Below are positions 25,969 to 35,718 of a DNA stretch of 64,000 nucleotides, one piece after another. The notes beneath the pieces are model-generated. The model made no database searches and had not been told where the DNA came from. It saw only the letters and a list, made by a program, of their open reading frames with translations. Position 1 is the first letter of the stretch. Each line of letters starts with the position of its first letter. The DNA lies in the NCBI RefSeq assembly GCF_003967075.1, contig NZ_AP018664.1, positions 186,001 through 250,000 on the forward strand, given 5' to 3'. This stretch comes from Sphingobium amiense (GTDB lineage: Bacteria; Pseudomonadota; Alphaproteobacteria; Sphingomonadales; Sphingomonadaceae). Both the position numbers and the translations under genes were made by a program.

Positions 25969-28642
25969 AGCACTAACCGCTGACGCAAGAGTCACTCACC
26001 CACGCCACGGCGTGGGCCAAGTTATTGCCGATGCAGGAGAATTCGTTGTTGCGCGTTTCGGCGCGACGATTCAGCAGGTTCTTCGCGCGGAACTCACGCT
26101 TGCTCGGTCGCTAGATCAAGCGCTGTCGACCGGGACTTTTGATGACAGTGCCGATACTTTGATGCGCGCTAGCGCCATGGCGATCCGGTCCGTTAACGAT
26201 CAGTGGGGGGTGTTTTCTCGATCACGCGTCCAGCTGCTCCCGCATCAACTCTGGGTTTGTCACAAGGTTAATCGAACTTTCCCGTTCCGCTGGTTGGTGG
26301 CCGATGACGTGGGGTTGGGCAAAACGATCGAAGCCGGTCTGGTGCTCATGCCTTTGGTTGCTCGGGCGCAAATTCGCCGCCTGCTGGTATTGGCACCAGC
26401 AAAGCTAGTGCCCCAATGGCAGAAACGCCTGCGGCAGATGTTCGATATCCGCCTGCAGGTCTACGATCGTTCCGTTGATACACCTGCTGTGGATTTCTGG
26501 GATACGGCAAACATGGTGGTCGCGTCGGTCCACACGCTGCGCCGGGAAGTCGCCGACGGACGGGCTGAAGGCAGCCGGTTTCTTGCGGCCGATCCTTGGG
26601 ACGCTGTCGTGGTCGATGAGGCGCATCATTTGCACGCGGATGAACGCACGGGAGAGACCCTTTCCTTTCAGCTCCTTCGCGCGCTGGAGGAACGGCACAG
26701 AATCCGTTCTCTCCTTCTGTTCACGGGCACACCACATCGGGGCAAGGACTTCGGCTTTCTGTCATTGCTGAGTCTCCTCGATCCGGATCAGTTCGGACCT
26801 GAGCACGACATCGACGAGCAACTGGCCAAGCTTCCGGATGTGATGATCCGTAATAACAAGGCGACCGTTACCGATCTCAAAGGCAACCGCCTTTTCACGC
26901 CGGTCACAGTGCAAACAAGGGAGTATGCCTTCAGCGCTGCGGAAAGCGCATTCTACGAAACGTTGAGTGCCTTCATCATCGATGGGCGAGCATATGCATC
27001 GACCCTCGATGGTCGGGCACAGTCGGCAAGAATGCTCTTGCTGATTGCGCTGCAGAAGCTTGCGGCGAGTTCGATTGCTGCGATTCGTAGCGCCTTGACC
27101 AAACGCCGCGCGAAACTGGCAGATGTTGCTGAGCAGGCTCGTACGCCGTCTGTGTCCATAACGGAGGGTGATGACGACGAGACATTGGACGACCGCGCGC
27201 GGGCCGACGAAGAGGCGTGGGGCAAGATGCTCGCCGAACTGATGGAGGGCGAGATCGCTCGCCTGGATGAGCTGCTTGAGTTGGCTGCACCCATTCAGCA
27301 AGAGCGGAAGATCGAGCGACTGGTAGATCTCATCGAGAGCGATTTGCCCACCGGCGAGCCAGTGCTGCTCTTCACCGAATACAAAGCAACCCAGGCTCTC
27401 GTCGTTGATGCCCTGCATGCTCGATTTGGTCACGGTTGCTGCGGCTTCATCAACGGTGATGAACGCTTGGACGAAGTTACCAAGGCGGACGGTTCGCGGG
27501 GCCCGAAAAGTTGGTCGCGCGATGCGGCAGCGGAAGCCTTCAACCAAGGCACGATCCGCTTTCTGGTTTCAACCGAGGCAGCGGGCGAAGGGATCGATCT
27601 TCAGGAGCGCTGCGCGACGCTCATTCATGTCGACATGCCCTGGAATCCCATGCGGCTTCATCAGCGTGTCGGCCGCCTGTCGCGCTACGGTCAGACAAGG
27701 CCGGTTCAAGTGTTCATCCTGAGGAACCCAGACACGGTGGAGGCGCGCATTTGGGACCTCCTGAACGCCAAGCTCGAGCGAATCCAGCGCACCTTGGACG
27801 AGGCAATGGATGAGCGAGAAGACATCAGCCAGCTCGTCATAGGCATGACTGGGCCAAGTGCTTTCGAGAAGATTTTTGCTGCAGGCCAGACCCAGCCGCG
27901 AGAAAGCCTCGATCAGTGGTTCGACCGGGAATCTGCTACGATTGGCGGAGAAGACCTAGTCGATAAGGTCAAGACCATGCTTGGCAATGTCACTCGCTTC
28001 GACTTTGCCCAAGTTGGAAGAAATCTTCCGCAGGTTGATCTGCCGGACCTCGAACGTTTTTTCGCGATGATGATGGAATCGAAGGGGCGGCGCGTTTTCC
28101 GGAGGGACGATGGTCTCGACGTTCTGACGCCCGATAAATGGGCCGATGAAGACTACGCCATGCAAGATCGGTACAAGGGGCTGCTGTTCGATCGCAATGC
28201 TCGCTTGGGCAATGGAGAAGGCCCGACCCGTCTTGTCGGCGTGGGGCACACACTTTTCGATCGAGCGCTGAAGGAAGGGGAAAACCTCCAATCGGCTCTG
28301 GCGACCTGCACGCGATTGCCCGCTCCCTTGCTTATCGCCTCAGTTGAGGATCAGGTCACTGGCCAGGACCACTCGGTTACTCGAATTATCCTAGGTGCTT
28401 GGCGCGATAACGCAGCTCAGATCCATGTTCTCCGAGACTGGGAAGTCCTTCAGTTATTGAACACGTTAGGTCGCTCGGACAATCCGAAGTCGCCTGAAAT
28501 CGACATCCCACAGATGCGGGCATTAGAGGCTGATCTCCTTGATGCAATGTCGCAAAGTTTGCCGACTGTCGCGGACATGATGACCCGTCCAGGCATCCGA
28601 AGCGAGATGATGCTCTTGCCGGATCAAGGCGCCGATACGTGA
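25946..28642 (+). CDS. SNF2/SF2-type helicase partner of the giant ATPase
   Basis: About 898 aa. The N-terminus (THPRHGVGQVIADAGEFVVA) looks like a small CarD/Tudor-type fold. The SF2 core has VADDVGLGKTIEAGL (Walker A), VVVDEAHHLHAD (DEAH), LLFTGTPHRGKDFGFL, a long helical insertion rich in acidic residues, TEAAGEGIDLQERC and HQRVGRLSRYGQ (motif VI). It therefore resembles RapA/DrmD-like translocases. Three in-frame ATGs (25946, 25955, 25961) lie inside the end of the upstream gene; 25961 has AGAAG at good spacing, and 25946 is the longest choice. It is intact and probably cotranslated with the GHKL protein. Confidence 0.85.
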   Translation: MQKMTMPEALTADARVTHPRHGVGQVIADAGEFVVARFGATIQQVLRAELTLARSLDQALSTGTFDDSADTLMRASAMAIRSVNDQWGVFSRSRVQLLPHQLWVCHKVNRTFPFRWLVADDVGLGKTIEAGLVLMPLVARAQIRRLLVLAPAKLVPQWQKRLRQMFDIRLQVYDRSVDTPAVDFWDTANMVVASVHTLRREVADGRAEGSRFLAADPWDAVVVDEAHHLHADERTGETLSFQLLRALEERHRIRSLLLFTGTPHRGKDFGFLSLLSLLDPDQFGPEHDIDEQLAKLPDVMIRNNKATVTDLKGNRLFTPVTVQTREYAFSAAESAFYETLSAFIIDGRAYASTLDGRAQSARMLLLIALQKLAASSIAAIRSALTKRRAKLADVAEQARTPSVSITEGDDDETLDDRARADEEAWGKMLAELMEGEIARLDELLELAAPIQQERKIERLVDLIESDLPTGEPVLLFTEYKATQALVVDALHARFGHGCCGFINGDERLDEVTKADGSRGPKSWSRDAAAEAFNQGTIRFLVSTEAAGEGIDLQERCATLIHVDMPWNPMRLHQRVGRLSRYGQTRPVQVFILRNPDTVEARIWDLLNAKLERIQRTLDEAMDEREDISQLVIGMTGPSAFEKIFAAGQTQPRESLDQWFDRESATIGGEDLVDKVKTMLGNVTRFDFAQVGRNLPQVDLPDLERFFAMMMESKGRRVFRRDDGLDVLTPDKWADEDYAMQDRYKGLLFDRNARLGNGEGPTRLVGVGHTLFDRALKEGENLQSALATCTRLPAPLLIASVEDQVTGQDHSVTRIILGAWRDNAAQIHVLRDWEVLQLLNTLGRSDNPKSPEIDIPQMRALEADLLDAMSQSLPTVADMMTRPGIRSEMMLLPDQGADT

Positions 28643-28743
28643 CGGCCTAGACCGAATTGGAGGAGAGGCTGCGCACTCTCCGATGCAGGGCATGTTTTAC
28701 TGGTTACCATCCTCGTTTCTGCTATGTTCCAAGGAGCAGCGAG

Positions 28744-28974
28744 ATGAATGCGATCATGAGCAACTTTGACATCGATACTGGCAACCGACCTGCATCCCGA
28801 AATTGGGAAGGTCTGTCGGAGCTTGATCAGGCGCTCCGCGAGAATCGCCTGATGGAGTATCGTATCAAGAAGTCTTGGGCCGACCCTTGGGGGCGTAAGC
28901 TGACGATTATCGGGGTCTTCGTCATTGTTGCCGTTTTCGCATTTTTAGCTGGTGCGTCATTCGGACTGTGGTGA
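28744..28974 (+). CDS. Small single-span membrane protein
   Basis: 76 aa. AAGGAG lies seven bases before the ATG. The N-terminal ~45 residues are soluble and charged (LSELDQALRENRLMEYRIKK). One transmembrane helix follows (LTIIGVFVIVAVFAFLAGAS), ending at the C-terminus, as in tail-anchored proteins. The family is not recognised. It lies between the helicase and the end of the convergent tra operon, and its stop codon is within a hairpin shared with traG. It could belong to either module or be independent. Confidence 0.6.
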   Translation: MNAIMSNFDIDTGNRPASRNWEGLSELDQALRENRLMEYRIKKSWADPWGRKLTIIGVFVIVAVFAFLAGASFGLW

Positions 28975-28991
28975 TCTCTGCAGATCACCAC
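28968..28991. terminator. Bidirectional hairpin between convergent genes
   Basis: A perfect 10-bp stem, GTGGTGATCT/AGATCACCAC, with the 4-nt loop CTGC. The stop codon of the 76-aa gene (28972-28974) and that of traG (28985-28987) both lie inside it. A pyrimidine run (CTCTTTC) follows on the plus side, but no long U-tract, so termination is plausible rather than proven. Confidence 0.55.
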
Positions 28992-31687
28992 TCTTTCACT
29001 TCATCCGCTGCCTCTGCACTGGCGCCTTGGGCTCCCTTTGTAACGGCGTCGAGGCGTCCGGTGGGTCCGCTGATCCTTTGGCGACCGACCGCCTGAGCCC
29101 TTTGCACCTCTTCATGGAGATCGCCGGCTCCCACGCGGGGCACTGAACCGGAACCCCCGCCGTCGGTCTGTGCCCGGCTGCGGACTGAGCCCGCGCTTGA
29201 AATGACCGGTCGGGATACGGGCAGTCCGGTGGCGAGTACGAGGCGATCGTCGATCCCGTCGCGAAGCTGCTCGGCATAACTTTCAACGAACTTTGCCTGC
29301 AATGCCTGGCCTTCCGGACTGAGCTGGAATGTCACGTCGTCGAACCGAGCGTTGCCATAATAATCGCGGTTGCTTTCGATCTCGGCAAGACCCCATTCTC
29401 GGTAGGCTTGGGACAGATTGAGATTGCCTGCAGCGCTGTTTCCCTCGAAGAAAGACGCTTGGCTCTCAAGACGATTGGCAAGCTCCTCGGCTCGGCGAGC
29501 CTCGATAGTGAAGCTCTGTGCTTCCGTCAGAGAGGCATTCATGCCGCTTGCGGTGCTCGAGATCGACGAGCTTGATGCGGTACTGACCGAGCGAACGAAC
29601 CCATCGCGGGTGCTCGACCAATTGCGGCTGTCAGACATCTGGGACAGGCTCCCAAAGATCCGCGAACGGTCTTCCGAAGCGATGCCGATGTCGCTGTCGG
29701 TCCACGTGCGTGTCCCACCGCCCTTCGCTCCAATGCTCCCAGAGAGCACGCCATTTGAAATTCCGGCTTTTGCCCCAGCTTCGCCACCGAGGAACCAGGC
29801 CGTGGAGATGTCATCGGCCGCTCTGCGGGACAGCCCGAATTGCTGCTGCAGATTGGTCGATGCCTGATCGACTTCGCTGAATGCAGTCTGGATGCTGTCG
29901 GAGTTCGAGGTGCCGGTCGCGCTCTCGAAGGATGCGCCTCGGCTGAACTGGTCCCTGAGCTCGCGGAACTTCGTGACGGCGCTGGTTGTCGATTCCGTCG
30001 CGACATTGGCATAGGTCTCACTGTTGGCGCGGGCCTGCGATGCCATCGTCGAAAGGCGCGCCGTGAACTCCTGGCCCAGCGTCGGCGTGAAGGGATAGCT
30101 GGAGGTCGGTATCTGATCGTAGCTGCCATCCGGGAAGCTTGTGGTCATCGAGCCGGTGTCGCTGAATGTTCGCGTCTGCGGTGCACCATAGGTGAAGCTC
30201 GGAGCAATCGTGCCTTGGGCGAACTGACGCGTGAGGACGCTCGAGTTTTCGAAGCTGCTGTTGCCGAGCGAGATATTGCCTGTGCTCGCCTCTCGGGCCG
30301 CTTCTTCCGCCGCGTTCTGGCTCGGGTTGAGGTAACTCGTCGCGTGGTGCGAAATTGCCATGGCGCCCTTGGCCACACCCCCTGCCAGGAACGGGACGGA
30401 GGCGATGAGGTAGCCTGCCAGCAGGCCAATATCGCTGTTCACGTCGGCCATCCCGGTGAAGCTGGCAAGGCTGAGGCCGTTGCTGCCCGTAACCGCGCTC
30501 ATGTCAGCCGCGCCCTTGTACATCAGCATCATGTGGAGGATCACGAACAGTGGCCCCCAGGCCGCGAGGTAGAAGAAGCCCGTCACATAGCCCTTGAGTG
30601 CGACCGGCCCCGTCTTAGGGAGCAGGAACAGCGGGAAAAGCACCGGGAAGAGGGCGTAGAACAGCACGGTCAGCACGACGTTCAGGAGCGGGACCCACTT
30701 CATCGCGTTGCTCGCGATCGAACCATAGGTCCGCTCGGTCTGGATGTCGGCGCGGGTCTGGGCATAGACGTCGACATTGCCCGCGCCGCTGCCGCCGGAC
30801 ATCGAGTGCATGGCCTGGCTCATCGCGTTGATGGTCAGCGTCTGCTTGAAGATCTCGGTCGCATTCTCCGAGACGCCGGTCAGGTACTGATAGGCGACTG
30901 GCAGATCGGCGAAGAGCTTCGCCTTGGCGAGCGCGGCCGTCTGATTGGGATAGAGCTGACGGCCAAACACCGACCCCATCGCATCGACCAGCCCGGCCCA
31001 CTGCGCATTGAGCGTGTCGTATGCCTCGCGGCAGGTGACAATGTTCGAGCTCACCTGGCCCGTGGTCGCATCGCGGGACAGAAACCTTTGCGCCCGAGCC
31101 TGGCTGCCCGGGGCTATCGTCGCCCAGATATCGCCTGTCTCCGCCAGCTCCTTCATCGAGTAGCGGCCGAGCAGGACGTCGTAGAACACGCATTGCCGGA
31201 AATGCTCGTCGAGATTGGCAGCGAACTCGGGATCGGAAATCCGCAAGGAGCGGGTCGCATCGTAGAGCCGCGCGCCGTAGATCATGCCGTTCTTCGAATA
31301 GTTGAGATCGCCCGGCAGGCCGAACACCACCTCGGCCGAGCCCGTCAGATAATCGCCCACCTGGCTGGTAAAGCTCGCCATGAGTGCCAGGCCCAGTGGC
31401 ACATTGCTGACATTGGCAGGCGCAAGGCTGGGGTTGAGCCGGTCGGTCACATGGACGTCGAGCCGCGGCACCATGAGGCAAGAGTAGATGAGCGTTGCGC
31501 CGAGGAACCAGTTGATCCAGGCGCGCCAGTCCTGATTGAACGCAAGGGTCAGGGCAGACAAGCCCAGCCCCATTACCATCACCACCTGGAGCAGGCTCTT
31601 GTAACCGCCGTTGCCGGTCCAGGCGGCGACCGCCTGGAAGACGTTGACCAGATAGTCCCCGCCGCCGACCGTGAAAATCTCGACCAT
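28985..31687 (-). CDS. traG: TraG, F-type conjugative transfer protein (mating-pair stabilisation)
   Basis: 900 aa. The N-terminal half is an inner-membrane domain starting MVEIFTVGGGDYLVNVFQAV, with hydrophobic segments near residues 30-75 and 340-470. This matches the TraG N-terminal family. The C-terminal ~430 residues are soluble, Ser/Ala-rich and periplasmic in F, where they act in mating-pair stabilisation. It is the last gene of the operon and ends in the hairpin with the convergent small gene. Its C-terminus (residues 650-900) diverges from F TraG and I could not assign an exclusion function to it. Confidence 0.92.
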   Translation of the reverse strand: MVEIFTVGGGDYLVNVFQAVAAWTGNGGYKSLLQVVMVMGLGLSALTLAFNQDWRAWINWFLGATLIYSCLMVPRLDVHVTDRLNPSLAPANVSNVPLGLALMASFTSQVGDYLTGSAEVVFGLPGDLNYSKNGMIYGARLYDATRSLRISDPEFAANLDEHFRQCVFYDVLLGRYSMKELAETGDIWATIAPGSQARAQRFLSRDATTGQVSSNIVTCREAYDTLNAQWAGLVDAMGSVFGRQLYPNQTAALAKAKLFADLPVAYQYLTGVSENATEIFKQTLTINAMSQAMHSMSGGSGAGNVDVYAQTRADIQTERTYGSIASNAMKWVPLLNVVLTVLFYALFPVLFPLFLLPKTGPVALKGYVTGFFYLAAWGPLFVILHMMLMYKGAADMSAVTGSNGLSLASFTGMADVNSDIGLLAGYLIASVPFLAGGVAKGAMAISHHATSYLNPSQNAAEEAAREASTGNISLGNSSFENSSVLTRQFAQGTIAPSFTYGAPQTRTFSDTGSMTTSFPDGSYDQIPTSSYPFTPTLGQEFTARLSTMASQARANSETYANVATESTTSAVTKFRELRDQFSRGASFESATGTSNSDSIQTAFSEVDQASTNLQQQFGLSRRAADDISTAWFLGGEAGAKAGISNGVLSGSIGAKGGGTRTWTDSDIGIASEDRSRIFGSLSQMSDSRNWSSTRDGFVRSVSTASSSSISSTASGMNASLTEAQSFTIEARRAEELANRLESQASFFEGNSAAGNLNLSQAYREWGLAEIESNRDYYGNARFDDVTFQLSPEGQALQAKFVESYAEQLRDGIDDRLVLATGLPVSRPVISSAGSVRSRAQTDGGGSGSVPRVGAGDLHEEVQRAQAVGRQRISGPTGRLDAVTKGAQGASAEAADEVKEW

Positions 31688-31720
31688 GTCTGTTATCCCG
31701 CCTGGATGTGGTTGGGTCGG

Positions 31721-33169
31721 TCAGTGGGTGAGGGCGCGGCTCTGGACGCCGCGCGACCAGTCCAGCGATGCGGCCATTCCGGGCGACATCGAGGCCGCCA
31801 GCACGTTCTCGATGAACGCCGTCTTCTCAATGATCTGCAGCACCGCATTGACCTTGAGATGCGTGTTGGCCTGCCGGTCAGCGAGAGCCTGACGCACGAC
31901 ATTGACCTGGTTCTGCCACATCGCGATCTTGGCTTCGTCAGCTCCGATGAAGCTCGACATCGAGCGGCCCGCCTCGCTCACGATCCGGTCGAGCACGGCA
32001 AACAGCAGGTCGACACTGGCGATCTCGGCCAGGGTCTCCCGGTCGTCGGTCGGCATACCCCGGCCATAGGCCGCCTGGACGGTCAGGATCTTGTAGAGCG
32101 GGATGGACGCGACCTGCAGCAGTTCCTTCTGCTCTGCGCTGATCGCGGTGTCGTCGCGGATGGCCTGAACCATCCCGCCTATGAGCGCCGCCACCCGCGG
32201 CCGCAGCGCTTTCGATGCTGGCAGGCTCAGCGACCTGAAGCCCGGGTTGAGGCACTTTTCCGGCTCGTCGCAGTCGAAGATGAGGACGTTGCCATTCGAG
32301 GTGCCATCCAGCAGCGAAGTCACGAGGGTGGACGATGCCTCACCGACGATCGGCACGAACTTGCCCGGCTCGTCGTCCTTGGGGGGCACGTAGATGATCG
32401 TGCCCAGCAGCGTCATCGCATATTCGGCGAGCTCTTCGTCGAACCTGCCGCCTGGCGAGAAGAACGCCGACTTCTTGAGGATTGTCCAGGTGTAGTTGCG
32501 CGGCACGCCGGGATTGACGTCGTCATACTTGCCCGAGCCTTGCGCGGTCGTGCTCGATCGCTGCCCCCTGGTGCCGCACCCATGTTTGGCCGCGGCATAG
32601 TCGGTGAAGATGCCTTCGGAGTTGCCGATCGCCTCACAGATCGCCTTGTCGGCAAGGTCGCCCTTGGGCCAGATCCCGCCCACAAGGCCCTGCGCCATCT
32701 CGCAGGAGTTGATGTTGAGATTGTTCATGAGCTGAGCCTTCTGGCTGAACTCCTGCATGATCTTCGAGCATTCCGGGCAGACGGTGTCGATCGCGAGGCT
32801 GAAGGCGAAGCCGACGGCATTGTTCGCGACTGCCTTCAGCATCGCGACGATCTCGCTCGTGTTGATGAAGCTGAAGGACCCGGCAAAGATGTCGATCCCG
32901 CCGCAACCGGCGCGGGCGCGCGGCAGCTGCAGGTTGGCAATGTTGGTCGTCTTCTGCGGGAACCGCGTCCAGACATTGCCGAGGCTGTAATAGCCGGCAG
33001 ACTGCCCCTGAAACGCGGTCGGCCCGTTGACGTTGGCTGCGCCTCCGACATCGTTCAGAAACGAGTCCATCGAACTGCCGACATCGGCCGATGCGCCAGA
33101 TAGCGGAAGGGTGAGGGGGAGGGTGGCTGCAAGGAGCGCAGCGACGGCTCTTTTCATCCTAGTAGTCAC
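31721..33169 (-). CDS. traH: TraH, F-pilus assembly protein
   Basis: 482 aa with a signal peptide (MKRAVAALLAATLPLTLPLS, then GASA). The mature part has typical TraH features: MDSFLNDVGGAANVNGPTAF near the N-terminus, RAGCGGIDIFAGSFSFIN in the middle, and further Cys residues. TraH is periplasmic and works with TraF, TraU, TraW and TrbC in pilus extension and retraction. The start overlaps the traF stop by 11 bp. Confidence 0.94.
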   Translation of the reverse strand: MTTRMKRAVAALLAATLPLTLPLSGASADVGSSMDSFLNDVGGAANVNGPTAFQGQSAGYYSLGNVWTRFPQKTTNIANLQLPRARAGCGGIDIFAGSFSFINTSEIVAMLKAVANNAVGFAFSLAIDTVCPECSKIMQEFSQKAQLMNNLNINSCEMAQGLVGGIWPKGDLADKAICEAIGNSEGIFTDYAAAKHGCGTRGQRSSTTAQGSGKYDDVNPGVPRNYTWTILKKSAFFSPGGRFDEELAEYAMTLLGTIIYVPPKDDEPGKFVPIVGEASSTLVTSLLDGTSNGNVLIFDCDEPEKCLNPGFRSLSLPASKALRPRVAALIGGMVQAIRDDTAISAEQKELLQVASIPLYKILTVQAAYGRGMPTDDRETLAEIASVDLLFAVLDRIVSEAGRSMSSFIGADEAKIAMWQNQVNVVRQALADRQANTHLKVNAVLQIIEKTAFIENVLAASMSPGMAASLDWSRGVQSRALTH

Positions 33170-34010
33170 GTCCAGCTTCCTTCGATGTGAGGAGGTAAAT
33201 CCGGTCCTGCAGCTCGTCGGCGCTCATGACGCCGTAGCCGATCGGAATGGGGCGGCCGGTCTGCGCGTCCCAGAGGACGACCGCTGGCGTGACCTTGGGC
33301 TCGAGCCCCATGCGGCTGCGCTGGTTGGTCTCGACCGTGTAGTTCGGGAAATGCCGCGACGGACCGCCGTCGGTCGAAATCGCACGCACCGCGATATGCC
33401 AGGTCGAGGCAACGCTCTGCACGATTGGCGACATGACCTCACAGGCGCCGCAGCTCTGGGCGAAGAAGTAGAAGAGGCCGTAGCGCTCGGAGAGCTGTGC
33501 CATTGCCGCGTTCCGTTCCGCGCTGCGCGAATCCTGCCACTGGCGCTTGCCGAGCGTCGAGACCGGGCGCTGAAGCGTGTAGTCGAGCTCGGGATCCTGC
33601 CAGATCGCCCGCTGCCAGACGTCGCTGAAGAGCGACGCGCGGTCGAGCTGGGCCCGCTGGAAGCGGATATAGGCCGTAACGTTATTCGGCGTCGGCTCCA
33701 GGATCGCCTTGGCCTTCAGTTCGCGCAACGTCGCCGTGATCGCATCAAGTTGGCTGGTCGCGCTGGCCGTAGGCGCAGGCAGGGGTGTATTCTGCTCCGG
33801 CGTCTTGGGACGTTCGCAGTAGAACCAGTATCCAAGCCGCCGCTCCTCGCAATAGAAGCTATCCTGGCGCTCGGCCGATTGTGCGCTGGGCGGCGCATCG
33901 GTCCGGCTTGCGACGGGCTGGGCGGTCGCCAGAGAAAACTGGCAAACGGAATTGGCAATCGCGCAGGCGGCAAGCAGCCGCCACGCGGCCTTACTGGCGG
34001 GCGCGGGCAT
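33159..34010 (-). CDS. traF: TraF, F-type pilus assembly thioredoxin-like protein
   Basis: 283 aa from MPAPASKAAWRLLAACAIAN, which begins a signal peptide; the frame is open further upstream, but that part overlaps traN and looks non-coding. The C-terminal domain is thioredoxin-like, with FFFAQSCGACEVMSP; the intact CxxC suggests disulfide activity (F TraF itself lacks it). Two further Cys lie in SFYCEERRLGYWFYCERP. Periplasmic partner of TraH. Overlaps traN by 20 bp. Confidence 0.93.
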   Translation of the reverse strand: MPAPASKAAWRLLAACAIANSVCQFSLATAQPVASRTDAPPSAQSAERQDSFYCEERRLGYWFYCERPKTPEQNTPLPAPTASATSQLDAITATLRELKAKAILEPTPNNVTAYIRFQRAQLDRASLFSDVWQRAIWQDPELDYTLQRPVSTLGKRQWQDSRSAERNAAMAQLSERYGLFYFFAQSCGACEVMSPIVQSVASTWHIAVRAISTDGGPSRHFPNYTVETNQRSRMGLEPKVTPAVVLWDAQTGRPIPIGYGVMSADELQDRIYLLTSKEAGRDY

Positions 34011-35718
34011 AGTAGTCCTCGATCTTCTGTTGGATGTCCTGGGTTGCCTGCAGCTCGTCAGGCAGGCGGGCGGCGTCGGTGAACTCGGCATAGACCTCGC
34101 TGAAATCCATTTTCGAGAGGTCGAGCCGAGCAAACTCGTCGATGGTGAAGCCCTGGCATTGCTCGGTCTTCGGCTTGCCCCAGGGCTTGTTCAGCTGCTG
34201 GCGGCCTTGCTCCTGCAGGATCCGCGAGAGCTTGGATTCAAAGCAGCAATAGACCTTGCGCTTGGTCAGGCACACGCCAAGGAACGAGGACGAGCAATAG
34301 GTGCCGACGTAGGCGCACAGACCCTGCGCATCCTTCTGATGCAGCAGCATCTCCTCGCGGCTGCAGCCCAGCGCCACGAGCAGCTGGATGCCCGGGATAA
34401 GCGGGAAGCCCTTGCCCTTGCAGCAGTTGAGCACGCCGAAGACCTTGGACGAGCAGCTTTCTCGGGTTCCCTTGAACAGGGTGAGATTGTCCGGATCGAA
34501 TTCGCGGCGCGCCTGGTTCATCGCGTTCAAGGCGACGGCCGCGTCCTTGAACTCGTTGTTGGCCTCGCGCTGGATGGTCTCGCACGAGCCATCGATGCAG
34601 TAGACATCACCGTCGCAGATGAACTGGTTGGTGTTCCCAGGCTGGTCTGGAACCGGGCAATCATAGACCCGCTCCCAGGTTCGGCAGGGCTCGCCAGCGA
34701 GACAGTCTTCGCGCACCAGCTTGCAGCCCGGTGTGGCTTCAAGCGTCTGGCAGTCCTGAGCCTCCGTGAATTGTGCGCAGCTGTAACTGCGGCTCCATGC
34801 CCAGCAAGGCTGCGTCACGGCGATGCCATCGACGATGCGGGTCACCGGATCGCTGTCGGTGCACGTCTCGGTGTCCTGCTGGCACGAGCTGTCGGCCGCG
34901 AGGCCGGCGCATTGGCCTTCGTCGCGCGTGGTCGTGACGACGTTCTCGCCGGTCACCGTATAGGGCGTAGCGCCCTCGACCGGCGACGTGCAACTGACGA
35001 GATCAACCCTCAGATCGCCGGAGTTGCAGCCCCAGTAGATTCCGAAATAGGGATCGCACAGGTTGATCGGATAGGACTGCGTGACCGTGCATTGCGGCGC
35101 GGGGTAGCGGTTGCAGTTGTAGACCGAAGCCGGGTCGACCCCGCTGCCGCCAACGCAATAGTAGCCGTAGACCTGACGTTGCACGACCCGCGCGGTCAAT
35201 GTCACGGGGCAGGTCCGGGTTTCTTGGGTTGCCGTGTAACCGACGTTGCAGGTCGCCATGTAGCGTGCCGCGGTCCCGCTGGCCGGCGGCAAGGGCACGC
35301 AGCGCCCCTGCGAGCCGCCAATGGCCATCCCGCTCGTGTAGGCGAGCGGGTCATCGCTGATGACATTGCTGCGCGCGATCGTCGCATCGAGATCCTGAGG
35401 GGCAAACCGGGCCCGCCGGTCCATCGAGTCCCGCATTGCCTTGTAGCCGGTGTTGGTCGTGGCCTGGCTGGCCGCTTCGCGGCTCATCCGGTCCGGATCG
35501 TCGAAATAGCCTGACTGGCTTGGCGTGCCGCCGAAATTGGGGATGCGGCTGGCGTCAGGGTTTGTCGTCGCCGCGCCTTGTGCGGATGCCGCCTTGTCAC
35601 GCCCGAAAGCCTTGCCGTCTGCCTTGGCGGCATCGGTTGTGGTCTGGGCGTGAAGCGGCCCGGTCAGGGTGAGCAGGAGCGCACAAAGGCCGGCGACAGG
35701 GAGGGATAGCCGTTTCAT
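33991..35718 (-). CDS. traN: TraN, Cys-rich outer-membrane mating-pair stabilisation protein
   Basis: 575 aa with a signal peptide (MKRLSLPVAGLCALLLTLTG). The mature protein is very rich in cysteine throughout. Its C-terminal part has the conserved TraN pattern: FGVLNCCKGKGFPLIPG, then YVGTYCSS, then TKRKVYCCFESKLSRILQEQ and WGKPKTEQCQGFT. In F, TraN contacts recipient outer-membrane proteins; the variable middle (about 130-330) is where receptor specificity would lie. The stop overlaps traF. Confidence 0.94.
   Translation of the reverse strand: MKRLSLPVAGLCALLLTLTGPLHAQTTTDAAKADGKAFGRDKAASAQGAATTNPDASRIPNFGGTPSQSGYFDDPDRMSREAASQATTNTGYKAMRDSMDRRARFAPQDLDATIARSNVISDDPLAYTSGMAIGGSQGRCVPLPPASGTAARYMATCNVGYTATQETRTCPVTLTARVVQRQVYGYYCVGGSGVDPASVYNCNRYPAPQCTVTQSYPINLCDPYFGIYWGCNSGDLRVDLVSCTSPVEGATPYTVTGENVVTTTRDEGQCAGLAADSSCQQDTETCTDSDPVTRIVDGIAVTQPCWAWSRSYSCAQFTEAQDCQTLEATPGCKLVREDCLAGEPCRTWERVYDCPVPDQPGNTNQFICDGDVYCIDGSCETIQREANNEFKDAAVALNAMNQARREFDPDNLTLFKGTRESCSSKVFGVLNCCKGKGFPLIPGIQLLVALGCSREEMLLHQKDAQGLCAYVGTYCSSSFLGVCLTKRKVYCCFESKLSRILQEQGRQQLNKPWGKPKTEQCQGFTIDEFARLDLSKMDFSEVYAEFTDAARLPDELQATQDIQQKIEDYYARARQ

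Noticed and set aside
29840..33103. 1087-aa plus-strand open frame opposite traG and traH
   Set aside because: Arg/His/Gly-rich antisense reading of two well-supported transfer genes; no plausible start or domain.
33952..35514. 520-aa plus-strand open frame opposite traN
   Set aside because: Antisense to the Cys-rich TraN; low-complexity translation with no motif.
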